A stretch of 40,683 bases of DNA from Sphingomonas yabuuchiae (GCF_001477495.1 NZ_LDTF01000099.1:1-40683), one strand, 5' to 3'; shown: positions 32,288 through 40,683, counted from the first letter of the stretch. Notes: a model not told the origin generated them from the sequence alone. Numbers and translations are program-made.

Positions 32288-32337
32288 ACTGCCCCTGTGG
32301 CAGGGCGCTGGGGTGTGGGTGCCCACCCTATCTTCGA

Positions 32338-32458
32338 CCCCGGCGAAGGCCGGGGCCCAGGCTCCACCCAGTTGATGGCGCGCTGCCCGGCGCGGGGGAG
32401 GCAAGCCGTCCCGCGCCTTCGATAGTTCACCGCAACTGGGCCCCGGCCTTCGCCGGGG
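32338..32458. repeat. CCCCGGCGAAGGCCGGGG paired repeat, copy 4 (121 bp)
   Basis: Intact 18-base units at both ends, with the interior ggcgcgctgcccggcgcggg, ggaggcaagc and gcgccttcgatagttcac. It lies between ssrA and the 3' end of mutS, 13 bases past the mutS stop. Confidence 0.9.
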
Positions 32459-32471
32459 CACGGAGAGGGGT

Positions 32472-35060
32472 TTACCCCTCCCGCGCCAACGCCTTCAGCT
32501 TGTACAGCGCATCCAGCGCCTCGCGCGGGGACAGGGCGTCGACGTCGAGCTTCTCCACCTCCGCCCGGATCGCATCGCACAGTTCTTCCTCGATCTGCGC
32601 GGCGGCGGCGAAGAGGGGCAGGTCGTCCAGTCCCGCCGCCAGCCCGCCGGTCTTGGCGCGGCCCGCCTCCAGCTTGGCCAGCACCGACTTGGCGCGCGCC
32701 ACCGTAGTCGGCGGCATCCCCGCCAGCCGCGCCACCGCCAGCCCGTAGGAGCGATCCGCCGGACCCTCGCTGACCTCGTGCAGCAGCACCAGTTCGCCCT
32801 TCCATTCCCGCGCGCGGACATGGTGGAGCGACAGCGCCTCGCACCGCTCGGCCAGCCGGGTCAGTTCGTGATAGTGAGTCGCGAACAGGCAGCGGCAGCG
32901 ATTGTCCTCATGGATCGCCTCGACGACGGCCCAGGCGATCGCCAGGCCGTCATAGGTCGAGGTGCCGCGGCCCACTTCGTCCAGAATGACGAAGCTGCGT
33001 GGCGTCGCCTGCGCCAGGATCGCGGCGGTCTCGACCATCTCGACCATGAAGGTCGAGCGGCCCCGCGCCAGATTGTCCGACGCGCCGACACGGCTGAACA
33101 GCCGGTCGACCAGCCCGATCCTGGCGTGCGTGGCGGGGACATAGGACCCGGCTTGCGCCAGCACCGCGATCAGCGCGTTCTGGCGGAGGAAGGTCGACTT
33201 GCCGCCCATGTTCGGCCCCGTCACCAGCCAGAGCCGCGAGGTCTCCGACAGCGAACAGTCATTGGCGACGAACCGCTCGCCCGAGCGCGCCACCGCCGCC
33301 TCGACCACCGGATGCCGCCCGCCCGTCACCTTGAAACAGGCATGGTCGACCAGTTCGGGCCGCACCCAGCCGCCTTCGACCGCGCGTTCGGCCAAGCCGC
33401 TCGCCACGTCCAGCCGGGCCAGCGCGTCCGCCGTCGCGGCGATCCCTTCACGCGAGGCGAGCGCGGCGGCGGTCAGTTCCTCCAGATGCGCAGCCTCGGC
33501 AGCCAGCGCATGGGCGCCCGCCTGCGCAACCTTGCTGGCGACCTCGTGCAGTTCGGGCGTGTTGAAGCGGACCACGCCCGCCAGCGTCTGGCGATGGGTA
33601 AAGCCCGAATCCGGCTTCATCAGCGCATCGGCCGAACGCGCAGGGACTTCGACGTGATAGCCGAGCACGCCGTTGTGACGGATCTTCAGCGCGGCAATGC
33701 CGGTCTTCTGGCGGAACTCGGCCTCCAGTGCGGCGATGGCGCGGCGTCCGCCCGCGCCCGCATCGCGCAGGTCGTCGAGCGCCACGTCATAGCCCGCCGC
33801 GATATAGCCGCCCTCGCTCGCCTCGATCGGCGGCGAGGGGACGAGCGCGCGGCGGAGCAGGTCGATCAGTGCGCCGTGCCCGCGCAAACGCGGCGTCGTC
33901 TCGCGGAGCAGGGGAGGGCCGTCGGCCAGATGTTCGGACAGCGCCCAGGCTCCGTCGAGGCCGTCGCGCAACTGCCCCAGATCGCGCGGAGAGCCGCGTC
34001 CCGCCGCGATCCGCCCGATCGCGCGACCGATATCGGGCAGCGCCCGCAAGGCCGCGCGCAGGCGTTCGCGAAGCGCGGCATCGTCATGGAAATGCTGCAC
34101 CAGATCGAGCCGCGCCTCGATCGCATCCCGGTCCATCAGCGGCGCGCCGATATCCCCCGCCAGCGCCCGCGCACCCGCACCCGTGACCGTCCGGTCCACC
34201 GCATCGAGCAGCGAGCCTTTCCGCTGGCCATTGGCGGTCTGGGTCAGCTCCAGGCTCTCGCGCGTCGCGGCGTCGATCGCCATGGCTCCGGCTGCCTGGC
34301 TCAGCACCGGCGGGCGCAGGAAGGGCAGCGCACCCTTGGCGGTATGGTCGAGATAGGCGACCAAGCCCCCCGCCGCCGACAGCCCTGCGCGGGTGAACTG
34401 ACCGAAGCCGTCCAGCGTGGCGACGCCGTAAAGCCGCTTCAGCCGGTCCTCGCCGCTGCCGCTGTCGAAGGTCGCGGAGGGGCGCAGGGTCGTCGCGGCA
34501 TCGGCATGGGTCGCATTTTCGGCCGCGACCACCTCGGCGGCGGCGAGGCGGGCGAGTTCGGCCCCCAGCGCATCCGGCTTCACGTCGATCACCACGAACC
34601 GCCCGGTCGAGATGTCGGCGGCGGCCAGCGCCACCGCGCCGCCCGCCTCGCCGATCGCGACGCACCAATTGTCGCACTTGGCGTCGAGTAACGCTTCTTC
34701 GGTCAGCGTGCCCGCCGTCACCACCCGCACGATGCCGCGCGCGACCAGCGCCTTGGACCCGCCGCGTGCCTTGGCCTCGGCGGGCGTCTCGGTCTGCTCG
34801 GCGATGGCGACGCGGTGCCCGGCCTTGATCAGGCGCTGCAGATAGGCGGTGGCGGCATGAACCGGCACGCCGCACATCGGGATCTTCTCGCCCTCATGCT
34901 CCCCGCGCGAGGTCAGCGCGATGTCCAGCACGCCCGAGGCGATGCGCGCATCGTCGAAGAACAACTCGAAGAAATCGCCCATCCGGTAGAAGAGCAGGCA
35001 ATCCTCGGCCTCGGCCTTCAACGTCAGATATTGCGCCATCATCGGGGTGGGGGTGGTCAT
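32472..35060 (-). CDS. mutS: DNA mismatch repair protein MutS
   Basis: It recognises mismatches and starts methyl-independent or MutL-directed repair. The 862-residue protein has the mismatch-contacting N-terminus (CLLFYRMGDFFELFFDDA, with the Phe-x-Glu of the family), the clamp and lever domains, and the ATPase: Walker A TGPNMGGKST, Walker B DEVGRGTSTYDGLAIAW and FATHYHELT. The ATG at 35060 is chosen by comparison with the usual N-terminus (MMAQYLTLKAEAED); an ATG at 35147 would add 29 non-conserved residues, and one at 35042 would trim six. No clear ribosome binding site stands before 35060. It is divergent from maeB, with a repeat between them. Confidence 0.96.
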   Translation of the reverse strand: MTTPTPMMAQYLTLKAEAEDCLLFYRMGDFFELFFDDARIASGVLDIALTSRGEHEGEKIPMCGVPVHAATAYLQRLIKAGHRVAIAEQTETPAEAKARGGSKALVARGIVRVVTAGTLTEEALLDAKCDNWCVAIGEAGGAVALAAADISTGRFVVIDVKPDALGAELARLAAAEVVAAENATHADAATTLRPSATFDSGSGEDRLKRLYGVATLDGFGQFTRAGLSAAGGLVAYLDHTAKGALPFLRPPVLSQAAGAMAIDAATRESLELTQTANGQRKGSLLDAVDRTVTGAGARALAGDIGAPLMDRDAIEARLDLVQHFHDDAALRERLRAALRALPDIGRAIGRIAAGRGSPRDLGQLRDGLDGAWALSEHLADGPPLLRETTPRLRGHGALIDLLRRALVPSPPIEASEGGYIAAGYDVALDDLRDAGAGGRRAIAALEAEFRQKTGIAALKIRHNGVLGYHVEVPARSADALMKPDSGFTHRQTLAGVVRFNTPELHEVASKVAQAGAHALAAEAAHLEELTAAALASREGIAATADALARLDVASGLAERAVEGGWVRPELVDHACFKVTGGRHPVVEAAVARSGERFVANDCSLSETSRLWLVTGPNMGGKSTFLRQNALIAVLAQAGSYVPATHARIGLVDRLFSRVGASDNLARGRSTFMVEMVETAAILAQATPRSFVILDEVGRGTSTYDGLAIAWAVVEAIHEDNRCRCLFATHYHELTRLAERCEALSLHHVRAREWKGELVLLHEVSEGPADRSYGLAVARLAGMPPTTVARAKSVLAKLEAGRAKTGGLAAGLDDLPLFAAAAQIEEELCDAIRAEVEKLDVDALSPREALDALYKLKALAREG

Positions 35061-35155
35061 GAGAGGCGTGTTTTCCAGAATCTGGTCAGGCGGCGGATAG
35101 GGATGGCGCCGATGGGCTACGTCGGCTGGGCCAGGGCAGATCGACATTCAATTCA

Positions 35156-35293
35156 TTCCTCCCCTGGAAGGGGAGGTGGCAGGCCGCAGGCCTGACGGAG
35201 GGGTGTCCCGGCCTGCGAGGTCGATCAAACATCGCAAGCGGTGACACCCCTCCACCATGCTGCGCATGGTCCCCCTCCCCTTGCAGGGGAGGA
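35156..35293. repeat. CTCCCC-family paired inverted repeat, copy 3
   Basis: Outer hairpins are TTCCTCCCCTGGAAGGGGAG and CCCTCCCCTTGCAGGGGAGG. Inside are cctgacggaggggtgtc and gacacccctccaccatgc, which are again inverted copies of each other. It is the only recognisable content of 35061-35326. Confidence 0.85.
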
Positions 35294-35326
35294 ATTGAGG
35301 GGGACTGAATGTCGATCCGCCCGAGG

Positions 35327-35542
35327 TCAAGGCCTAATGGTGGCTGGAGGGGGCAATCCACAATTCGCCGCCAGCCATTTGTCAAACGACACCCGTTCCG
35401 GCGTACCCCATGTTCGCAGCCAACCTGCAACGACGGTGTGATCGTAATAGCGGCCCGCTCGAAAATCCGCCCGTGCCCGTTGGTCCGCGGCGTATTCCGC
35501 TTGTTCGTCATGGCGCTCGAAAATGCCGGGCTCATGCTCCAT
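35327..35542 (-). CDS. small antitoxin-like protein, uncertain
   Basis: A 71-residue acidic N-terminus and a C-terminal part RAGRYYDHTVVAGWLRTWGT. The pattern 'AGR..(P/D)H..V..WL.(S/T)WGT' is common in small antitoxins of RelE/ParE-type toxin-antitoxin pairs, which pair with a toxin encoded next door. No toxin gene is seen on either side, so this could be an orphan or remnant. No ribosome binding site is evident. The frame overlaps only the leader of maeB on the other strand, so it is not a shadow of a known gene, but it may be chance. Confidence 0.4.
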   Translation of the reverse strand: MEHEPGIFERHDEQAEYAADQRARADFRAGRYYDHTVVAGWLRTWGTPERVSFDKWLAANCGLPPPATIRP

Positions 35543-35674
35543 CGGAAAACTTATAAGGCTGATGGCTCGCCTTGCCTAGGGCGGCAAAAGCCGCACGTGA
35601 CAGGGTTGTCAGCCGTGCGCGAAAGCTTCAAGAGCCGTAGCGTCCTTGTATCCACAGCATCGAAGGCCGCGCGC

Positions 35675-37933
35675 ATGTCCGACGAACCCACCGACCAGTT
35701 CTCCGAGCGCGAGGCCCTGCTGTTCCATTCCGAGGGACGGCCCGGCAAGATCGAGATCATCGCGTCCAAGCCGATGGCGACGCAGCGCGACCTGGCGCTG
35801 GCTTATTCGCCCGGCGTCGCGGTGCCGGTACTCGCCATCGCCGAAGACCCCGCCACCGCGTACGACTATACCGCCAAGGGCAATCTGGTCGCGGTCATCT
35901 CCAACGGCACCGCGATCCTGGGGCTCGGCAATCTGGGCGCGCTGGCGTCGAAGCCGGTGATGGAGGGCAAGGCAGTCCTCTTCAAGCGCTTCGCCGATGT
36001 CGACTCGATCGACATCGAGCTGAAGACCGAGGATGTCGACCGGATCATCGACGCGATCGAGCTGATGGAGCCGAGCTTCGGCGGCATCAACCTGGAAGAC
36101 ATCAAGGCCCCCGAATGCTTCATCATCGAGCAGACGCTGCGCGAGCGGATGAACATCCCCGTTTTCCATGACGACCAGCACGGCACCGCGATCATCTGCG
36201 CGGCGGGTCTCATCAACGCCTGCCTGCTGACTAAGCGGCGGCTGGACGAGATCAAGGTCGTCGTCAACGGCGCGGGCGCGGCGGCGATCGCCTGCACCGA
36301 GCTGATGAAGGCGATGGGCGTGCGCCACGACAACGTCATCATGTGCGACCGCACCGGCGTGATCTATCAGGGCCGCGACGACGTCAATCAGTGGCAGTCG
36401 GCGCACGCCGCCGCCACCGATCGCCGTACCCTGACCGAGGCGCTGCACGGCGCGGACGTGTTCTTAGGGCTTTCGGCGGCGGGCGCGCTGAAGCCCGAGA
36501 TGGTCAAGGACATGGCCCCCTCGCCGATCATCTTCGCGATGGCCAACCCGGAGCCGGAAATCCGCCCCGAGCTGGCGAAGGCGGCGCGCCCCGATGCGAT
36601 CGTCGCGACCGGGCGTTCGGACTATCCGAACCAGGTCAACAACGTCATCGGCTTCCCCTTCATCTTCCGCGGCGCGCTCGACGTGCGCGCGACCGGCATC
36701 AATGACGAGATGAAGATCGCCGCCGCCAACGCCATCGCCGAACTGGCGCGCCAGCGCGTGCCGGAGGAAGTGGCGCTGGCTTACGGCACGCAGCACAGCT
36801 TCGGCCCCGAATATATCATCCCCGCGCCGTTCGACCCGCGCCTGATGGAACTGGTCCCCTCGGCGGTGGCGAAGGCCGCGATGGACTCGGGCGTAGCGAC
36901 GCGGCCGATCCTGGACATGGACGCCTATCGCCAGAAGCTGCGTGCGCGCCTCAATCCGACCACCTCGGTCCTGACGCTCGCCTATGAGGGCGCCCGGGCG
37001 CACCCGAAGCGCGTGCTGTTCGCCGAGGGCGAGGAGGAAGTCGTGCTCCGCGCCGCCATCGCGTTCAAGGAGGGTGGTTACGGCACGCCGGTGCTGGTCG
37101 GTCGCGACGATGTCTATGATCGTCTGGCGGCGCTGGGCGTGACCAACCCGCAGGAATATGAAGTCCATAACAGCCGCACCTCGGAGATGGTGCCGCAGAT
37201 GGTCGACTTCCTGTACGAGCGGCTCCAGCGTCGCGGCTATCTGCGCCGGGATGCCGAGCGGATGATCAACCAGGACCGCAACATCTTCGGTGCTGTCATG
37301 CTCCAACTGGGTCAGGCCGATGCGATGATTACCGGCATCACCCGCACCTATGCGCAGAGCTTCCGCGAAATCCGCCGGGTGATCGATCCGGTCGACGGCA
37401 AGGTGCCGTTCGGCATCCATCTGCTCGTCGGGCAGAGCCACACCGTCTTCATCGCCGACACCACGGTCAACGAGCGTCCCTCGGGCGAGGAACTGGCCGA
37501 CATCGCCGAGCGCACCGCCGCCGTCGCGCGCCGCATGGGGCATGAGCCGCGCGTGGCGTTCCTGTCCTATTCGACCTTCGGCAATCCCGAAGGCCAGTGG
37601 ATCGACAATGTCCGCGACGGCGTGGCCGCGCTCGACAAGCGGCAGGTCGGGTTCGAATATGAAGGCGACATGTCGCCCGACGTCGCGCTGAACCCCAAGC
37701 AGATGGCGAACTTCCCCTTCTCGCGCCTGTCGGGGCCGGCGAATGTCCTCATCATGCCGGGTCTCCAGTCGGCCAACATCTCGGCCAAGCTGCTCCGCGA
37801 ACTGGGCGGCGACAGCATGATCGGCCCGATGCTGATCGGCATGGAAAAGCCGGTGCAGATCGCGCCGATGACCTCGACCGCTGGCGACCTGGTCACGCTG
37901 GCGGTGCTGGCAGCGGGCGGCATCGCGCGCTGA
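35675..37933 (+). CDS. maeB: NADP-dependent malic enzyme with phosphotransacetylase-like domain
   Basis: It decarboxylates malate to pyruvate with NADP. The 752-residue protein is the large MaeB form: N-terminal malic enzyme part with KIEIIASKPMATQRDLALAY, SPGVAVPVLAIAEDP, the catalytic region NLEDIKAPECFIIEQ and PVFHDDQHGTAII, and a nucleotide fold GAGAAAIACTELMKAMG. From about residue 430 is a phosphotransacetylase-like domain (KRVLFAEGEEEVVLRAAIAF) that usually lacks activity and acts as an acetyl-CoA sensor. The ATG at 35675 has GAAGG upstream; the frame is open to 35309 but the extra residues are low in similarity to anything. It lies beside mutS, a neighbourhood also seen in other alphaproteobacteria, and ends in a terminator. 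Confidence 0.95.
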   Translation: MSDEPTDQFSEREALLFHSEGRPGKIEIIASKPMATQRDLALAYSPGVAVPVLAIAEDPATAYDYTAKGNLVAVISNGTAILGLGNLGALASKPVMEGKAVLFKRFADVDSIDIELKTEDVDRIIDAIELMEPSFGGINLEDIKAPECFIIEQTLRERMNIPVFHDDQHGTAIICAAGLINACLLTKRRLDEIKVVVNGAGAAAIACTELMKAMGVRHDNVIMCDRTGVIYQGRDDVNQWQSAHAAATDRRTLTEALHGADVFLGLSAAGALKPEMVKDMAPSPIIFAMANPEPEIRPELAKAARPDAIVATGRSDYPNQVNNVIGFPFIFRGALDVRATGINDEMKIAAANAIAELARQRVPEEVALAYGTQHSFGPEYIIPAPFDPRLMELVPSAVAKAAMDSGVATRPILDMDAYRQKLRARLNPTTSVLTLAYEGARAHPKRVLFAEGEEEVVLRAAIAFKEGGYGTPVLVGRDDVYDRLAALGVTNPQEYEVHNSRTSEMVPQMVDFLYERLQRRGYLRRDAERMINQDRNIFGAVMLQLGQADAMITGITRTYAQSFREIRRVIDPVDGKVPFGIHLLVGQSHTVFIADTTVNERPSGEELADIAERTAAVARRMGHEPRVAFLSYSTFGNPEGQWIDNVRDGVAALDKRQVGFEYEGDMSPDVALNPKQMANFPFSRLSGPANVLIMPGLQSANISAKLLRELGGDSMIGPMLIGMEKPVQIAPMTSTAGDLVTLAVLAAGGIAR

Positions 37934-37951
37934 TCTTCGCCGGACGGCAGG

Positions 37952-37991
37952 AAAGGGGGCTGGGCAGCGAAAGATTGCCCGGCCCCTTTTT
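37952..37991 (+). terminator. rho-independent terminator of maeB
   Basis: The arm AAAGGGGGCTGGGCA (37952-37966) pairs with TGCCCGGCCCCTTT (37976-37989) around a 9-base loop, with a run of five Ts at 37987-37991. Confidence 0.85.
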
Positions 37992-37993
37992 CA

Positions 37994-38122
37994 TTCCTCC
38001 CCTTGCAGGGGAGGGGGACCATGCGAAGCATGGTGGAGGGGGGTCGCCGTAAAGGTAGATCCTTGTGGAAGCCCCCCCTCCGTCAGGGCTGCGCCCTGCC
38101 ACCTCCCCGTGCCGGGGAGGAT
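37994..38122. repeat. CTCCCC-family paired inverted repeat, copy 4
   Basis: It opens with a CCTCCCCTTGCAGGGGAGGG hairpin and closes with ACCTCCCCGTGCCGGGGAGG. The interior has gaagcatggtggagggggg and ccccccctccgtcagg, as in copies 1 and 3. It follows the maeB terminator by a few bases. Confidence 0.85.
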
Positions 38123-38150
38123 CGTGTCGCCAAAGCCATAACTCCACCCC

Positions 38151-38188
38151 GTCACATTCCGGTCATTACGCTGTCGCTACGGTGTCAC
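38151..38188 (+). promoter_or_regulatory. tandem PhoB-type boxes (four GTCA-like units at 11-bp spacing)
   Basis: Units GTCAC (38151), GTCAT (38162), GTCGC (38173) and GTCAC (38184) begin exactly 11 bases apart. PhoB binds direct repeats of TGTCA-type half-sites with 11-base spacing, so this is two boxes side by side, or one with an extra pair. It lies 58 bases upstream of the second TonB-dependent receptor ATG. Confidence 0.7.
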
Positions 38189-38246
38189 GCCCCGGCCCCA
38201 TGCGCCCGCTCCATTGGGTTAACGAGCCATTTGGGGGCCAGAGTAG

Positions 38247-40634
38247 ATGGTAAAGTTTCTGATCGGTGTCGCGCCGCTGGCGCTGATCGCATCGGGTGCG
38301 TCGGCGCAGACGCTGCCCGCACAAGCCGCCGTCACCGGCACGACCGCCGATCCGGTCGCGGCCGATCCCGCGCCTGAGGGCGAGCAGGCCAATGTCCCGG
38401 CCGATGTCGTCGTGCTCGGCTTCGGCCAAAGCCGCCAGGTGCAGACGATCACCGCCGCCGATCTCGACCGGCTGACCCCGGGCACGTCGCCGCTGAAGGC
38501 GATCTCGAAGCTGCCCGGCGTCAATTTCCAGGCGTCCGATCCGTTCGGGGCCTATGAATGGTCGACCCGCATCTCGCTTCGCGGGTTCAACCAGAACCAG
38601 CTGGGCTTCACGCTCGACGGCGTGCCGTTGGGCGACATGAGCTATGGCCCCACCAATGGCCTGCACATCAGCCGCGCAATCATCTCCGAGAATATCGCCT
38701 CGACCAGCGTCGCGCAGGGCGCGGGCGCGCTGGGCACCGCGTCGACCAGCAATCTGGGCGGCACCATCCAGTTCACCAGCCGGATGCCGTCGGACACCGC
38801 CGCGCTTGCCGCGTCGGGCACCTATGGCAGCAACGATACCGTCCGCGCCTTCGTCCGCGCCGACAGCGGCGATCTGGGCGGCGGCCTGAAGGGCTATCTG
38901 AGCTATTCCTATCTGACCACCGACAAGTGGAAGGGTTTCGGCAGCCAGCGCCAGCATCAGGCCAATGCCAAGGTCGTGAAGGACTTCGGCGACCGGGGAT
39001 CGATCACCGGCTTCTTTAACTTCTCGGATCGTCGCGAGAACGACTATCAGGATCTGAGCCTCGATATCATCAAGCGTCGGGGCTATTATAACGACAATAT
39101 CACCAACAATTATCCGCTCGCGATCCTCTACGCCAAGCAGGCGACCAACGGCGCGGCGGCGGCGGCCTATGCGCGCGCCAACAATGGGTCGCTGACCGGC
39201 TTCTCGGCGCCCTATGCCGGGATCGGCATCGGCCTGCCGAGCGGCATCACGCTGGACGACGGCTATTATGACGCGGCGGGCCTGCGCCGCGATTATCTGG
39301 GCGGCGTGACCTTCGCGGCCAAGCTGACCGAGGCGCTGTCGCTCACCTCGACCAGCTATTACCACCATAACAAGGGCCAGGGTTCGTGGATCACGCCCTA
39401 TAGCCCGACGGTAGCGGGCGCGCCCAATGCCGACGGGACGCCGATCACCAACCCCGCGCCGCTGTCGTTCCGTACCACCGAGTACAGCCTCGACCGCGCG
39501 GGCACGATCGCCAAGCTGGCGCTGACCACCGGCGCCAACAAGCTGGAGCTGACCGGCTGGTATGAGAGCAACACGCTGCATCAGGCGCGTCGCCTCTATG
39601 GCATGACCGACACCGCGACGCCGAACCGCAGCGCGCTGGACTTCCAGCGTAATCCGATGGCGACCGTCTGGAACGGCAAGTACGACACCGAGACGCTGCA
39701 ATATTCGGTCGGCGACACGCTCGACATCGGCCAGCTGACCATCAATGGCGGCTGGAAGGGGATGCGGGTTCGCAATCAGGCGAACACGCTGGCGGGGACG
39801 CTGGCACGGGGCCGGATCAAGAGCGAGGACTGGTTCCTGCCGCAGGTCGGGGCGGTGCTGCACCTGGGCAACCGGGCGGAAGTCTTCGCCAGCTATACCG
39901 AGAATATGCGCGCCTTCATCGCGGCGGCGACGGCTGCGCCCTTCTCGATCAGCCAGGCGGCGTTCAATTCGGTCGCGGGCACCGTGCGCCCCGAAAAGTC
40001 GAAGACGGCCGAGGGCGGCGTCCGCTACCGCACCGGCGGGCTGCAACTGTCGGCGGCCGGTTACTATATCGACTTCTCGGACCGCCTGCTGACCTATTCG
40101 ATCGGCACCGCGATCCAGGGCATTCCGCCGACGCTGAACAATGTCGGCGGCGTGGAAAGCTATGGCGCGGAGGTTTCGGCCTTCTACCGCCTGACCCCCG
40201 CCTTCTCGGCGCTGGCCAGCTATTCCTACAACCATGCGACCTATCAGCAGACGGTGCGCGACGGCTCGGGCAATCTCCTCGCCGAAAAGGGGCGTTACGT
40301 CGTCGACACGCCGCAGAACATGGTCAAGGGCGAGCTGGTCTATGACGACAGCCGCGTCTTCGGCCGGGTCGGCGCGGACTATATGTCGAAGCGTTACTTC
40401 ACCTATCTGAACGACCAGGCGGTCGACGGGCGTGTGCTGGTCGACGCCAGCATCGGTTATCGGTTCCCGAAGGAATGGGGCGGCTTCTCGATCGAGGGCA
40501 GCGTGACCAACCTGACCGACAAGCGCTATATCTCGACCATCGGCACCAACGGCTTCACCGCCAGCGGCGACAACCAGACGCTGCTCGCCGGCGCGCCGCG
40601 CCAGTGGTTCGTGACGTTGAAGAAGGGGTTCTGA
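38247..40634 (+). CDS. TonB-dependent outer-membrane receptor (795 aa), probable Pho regulon member
   Basis: The protein has a signal peptide (residues 1-20, VAPLALIASGASA), a TonB box around 52-63 (ADVVVLGFGQSR) and a plug domain with AISKLPGVNFQASDPFGAYE, SLRGFNQNQLGFTLDGVPLG and the ISENIASTSVAQGAGALGTA segment. A 22-strand-type barrel follows and ends in the terminal Phe (WFVTLKKGF). Residue length is typical for these receptors. It would import a ligand with energy from the inner membrane. The plug differs from that of the receptor at 1578-4487, so the two are not recent duplicates. The upstream 11-bp repeats indicate phosphate control, suggesting a phosphorus-containing or phosphate-limited ligand; that is inference. 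No transporter or phosphatase gene follows in the window. Confidence 0.93.
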   Translation: MVKFLIGVAPLALIASGASAQTLPAQAAVTGTTADPVAADPAPEGEQANVPADVVVLGFGQSRQVQTITAADLDRLTPGTSPLKAISKLPGVNFQASDPFGAYEWSTRISLRGFNQNQLGFTLDGVPLGDMSYGPTNGLHISRAIISENIASTSVAQGAGALGTASTSNLGGTIQFTSRMPSDTAALAASGTYGSNDTVRAFVRADSGDLGGGLKGYLSYSYLTTDKWKGFGSQRQHQANAKVVKDFGDRGSITGFFNFSDRRENDYQDLSLDIIKRRGYYNDNITNNYPLAILYAKQATNGAAAAAYARANNGSLTGFSAPYAGIGIGLPSGITLDDGYYDAAGLRRDYLGGVTFAAKLTEALSLTSTSYYHHNKGQGSWITPYSPTVAGAPNADGTPITNPAPLSFRTTEYSLDRAGTIAKLALTTGANKLELTGWYESNTLHQARRLYGMTDTATPNRSALDFQRNPMATVWNGKYDTETLQYSVGDTLDIGQLTINGGWKGMRVRNQANTLAGTLARGRIKSEDWFLPQVGAVLHLGNRAEVFASYTENMRAFIAAATAAPFSISQAAFNSVAGTVRPEKSKTAEGGVRYRTGGLQLSAAGYYIDFSDRLLTYSIGTAIQGIPPTLNNVGGVESYGAEVSAFYRLTPAFSALASYSYNHATYQQTVRDGSGNLLAEKGRYVVDTPQNMVKGELVYDDSRVFGRVGADYMSKRYFTYLNDQAVDGRVLVDASIGYRFPKEWGGFSIEGSVTNLTDKRYISTIGTNGFTASGDNQTLLAGAPRQWFVTLKKGF

Positions 40635-40652
40635 GGTCAGCCACAATGCACG

Positions 40653-40674
40653 CCCCTCCCGCAGGCGGGAGGGG
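40653..40674. terminator. hairpin after the second TonB-dependent receptor
   Basis: Perfect 10-bp arms CCCCTCCCGC and GCGGGAGGGG with a 2-base loop, 18 bases after the stop codon. No T run, and the sequence matches the CTCCCC repeat family, so it may be the beginning of another paired element cut by the window edge. Confidence 0.5.
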
Positions 40675-40683
40675 ATGGGGGAG

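Noticed and set aside
32778..34691. 637-codon + strand open frame opposite mutS
   Set aside because: Shadow of mutS, whose ATPase motifs are complete on the minus strand.
38166..40646. 826-codon minus-strand open frame opposite the second TonB-dependent receptor
   Set aside because: Repetitive Arg/Gly/Ala/Ile composition with no family features; the receptor on the + strand explains the sequence.

Overview
The window is high-GC chromosomal DNA from an alphaproteobacterium, most likely a sphingomonad (Sphingomonas or close relative). Pointers are a circularly permuted two-piece tmRNA with the tag ANDNEALAIAA, two TonB-dependent receptors, a MipA/OmpV protein, a complex I NDUFS4-like accessory subunit, the mutS/maeB neighbourhood, and dense families of GC-rich paired inverted repeats in intergenic spaces. 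No phage, insertion sequence, CRISPR array, tRNA or rRNA was seen. Species and strain cannot be decided from the sequence alone.

Layout. 1-4.9 kb: the tail of a possible truncated gene, an OprB-like porin and, facing it, a large TonB-dependent receptor. 4.9-6.8 kb: a YcbB-type L,D-transpeptidase and a small lipoprotein. 6.97-12.0 kb: a hexuronate module, uxuA-uxaC-uxuB (each pair overlapping by 4 nt), divergent from kdgK. Together these take D-glucuronate through fructuronate, mannonate and 2-keto-3-deoxygluconate to KDPG; the KDPG aldolase, an inner-membrane transporter and a regulator are not in the window. 12.4-17.2 kb: secE-nusG and rplK-rplA, normally one block, separated by three co-directional + strand genes for exported proteins, the middle one a BepA-like M48 metalloprotease with a TPR-like C-terminus.

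17.6-23.5 kb: cstA with its small YbdD-like partner, a cold-shock protein with a strong terminator, a 61-residue orphan, MipA/OmpV, an NADPH-dependent FMN reductase, and chorismate mutase coupled to a thymidylate kinase of the mycobacterial type. 23.6-27.5 kb: a long-chain polyprenyl diphosphate synthase, helicase HrpB and an NDUFS4-like protein. 27.9-30.6 kb: a lemA-TPM-TPM-NUDIX operon. 30.7-32.5 kb: mscL, an Rrf2-type regulator and ssrA. 32.5-38 kb: mutS and maeB. 38.2-40.6 kb: a second TonB-dependent receptor preceded by four GTCA-type repeats at exact 11-bp spacing, the hallmark of PhoB binding.

The most interesting signals are the Pho-box array before the last receptor, the exported three-gene cassette inside the secE-nusG/rplKA block, the tmRNA gene with two tandem near-identical pseudoknots, and four families of intergenic paired repeats, one of which (four copies) has an almost invariant length of 121-122 bp.
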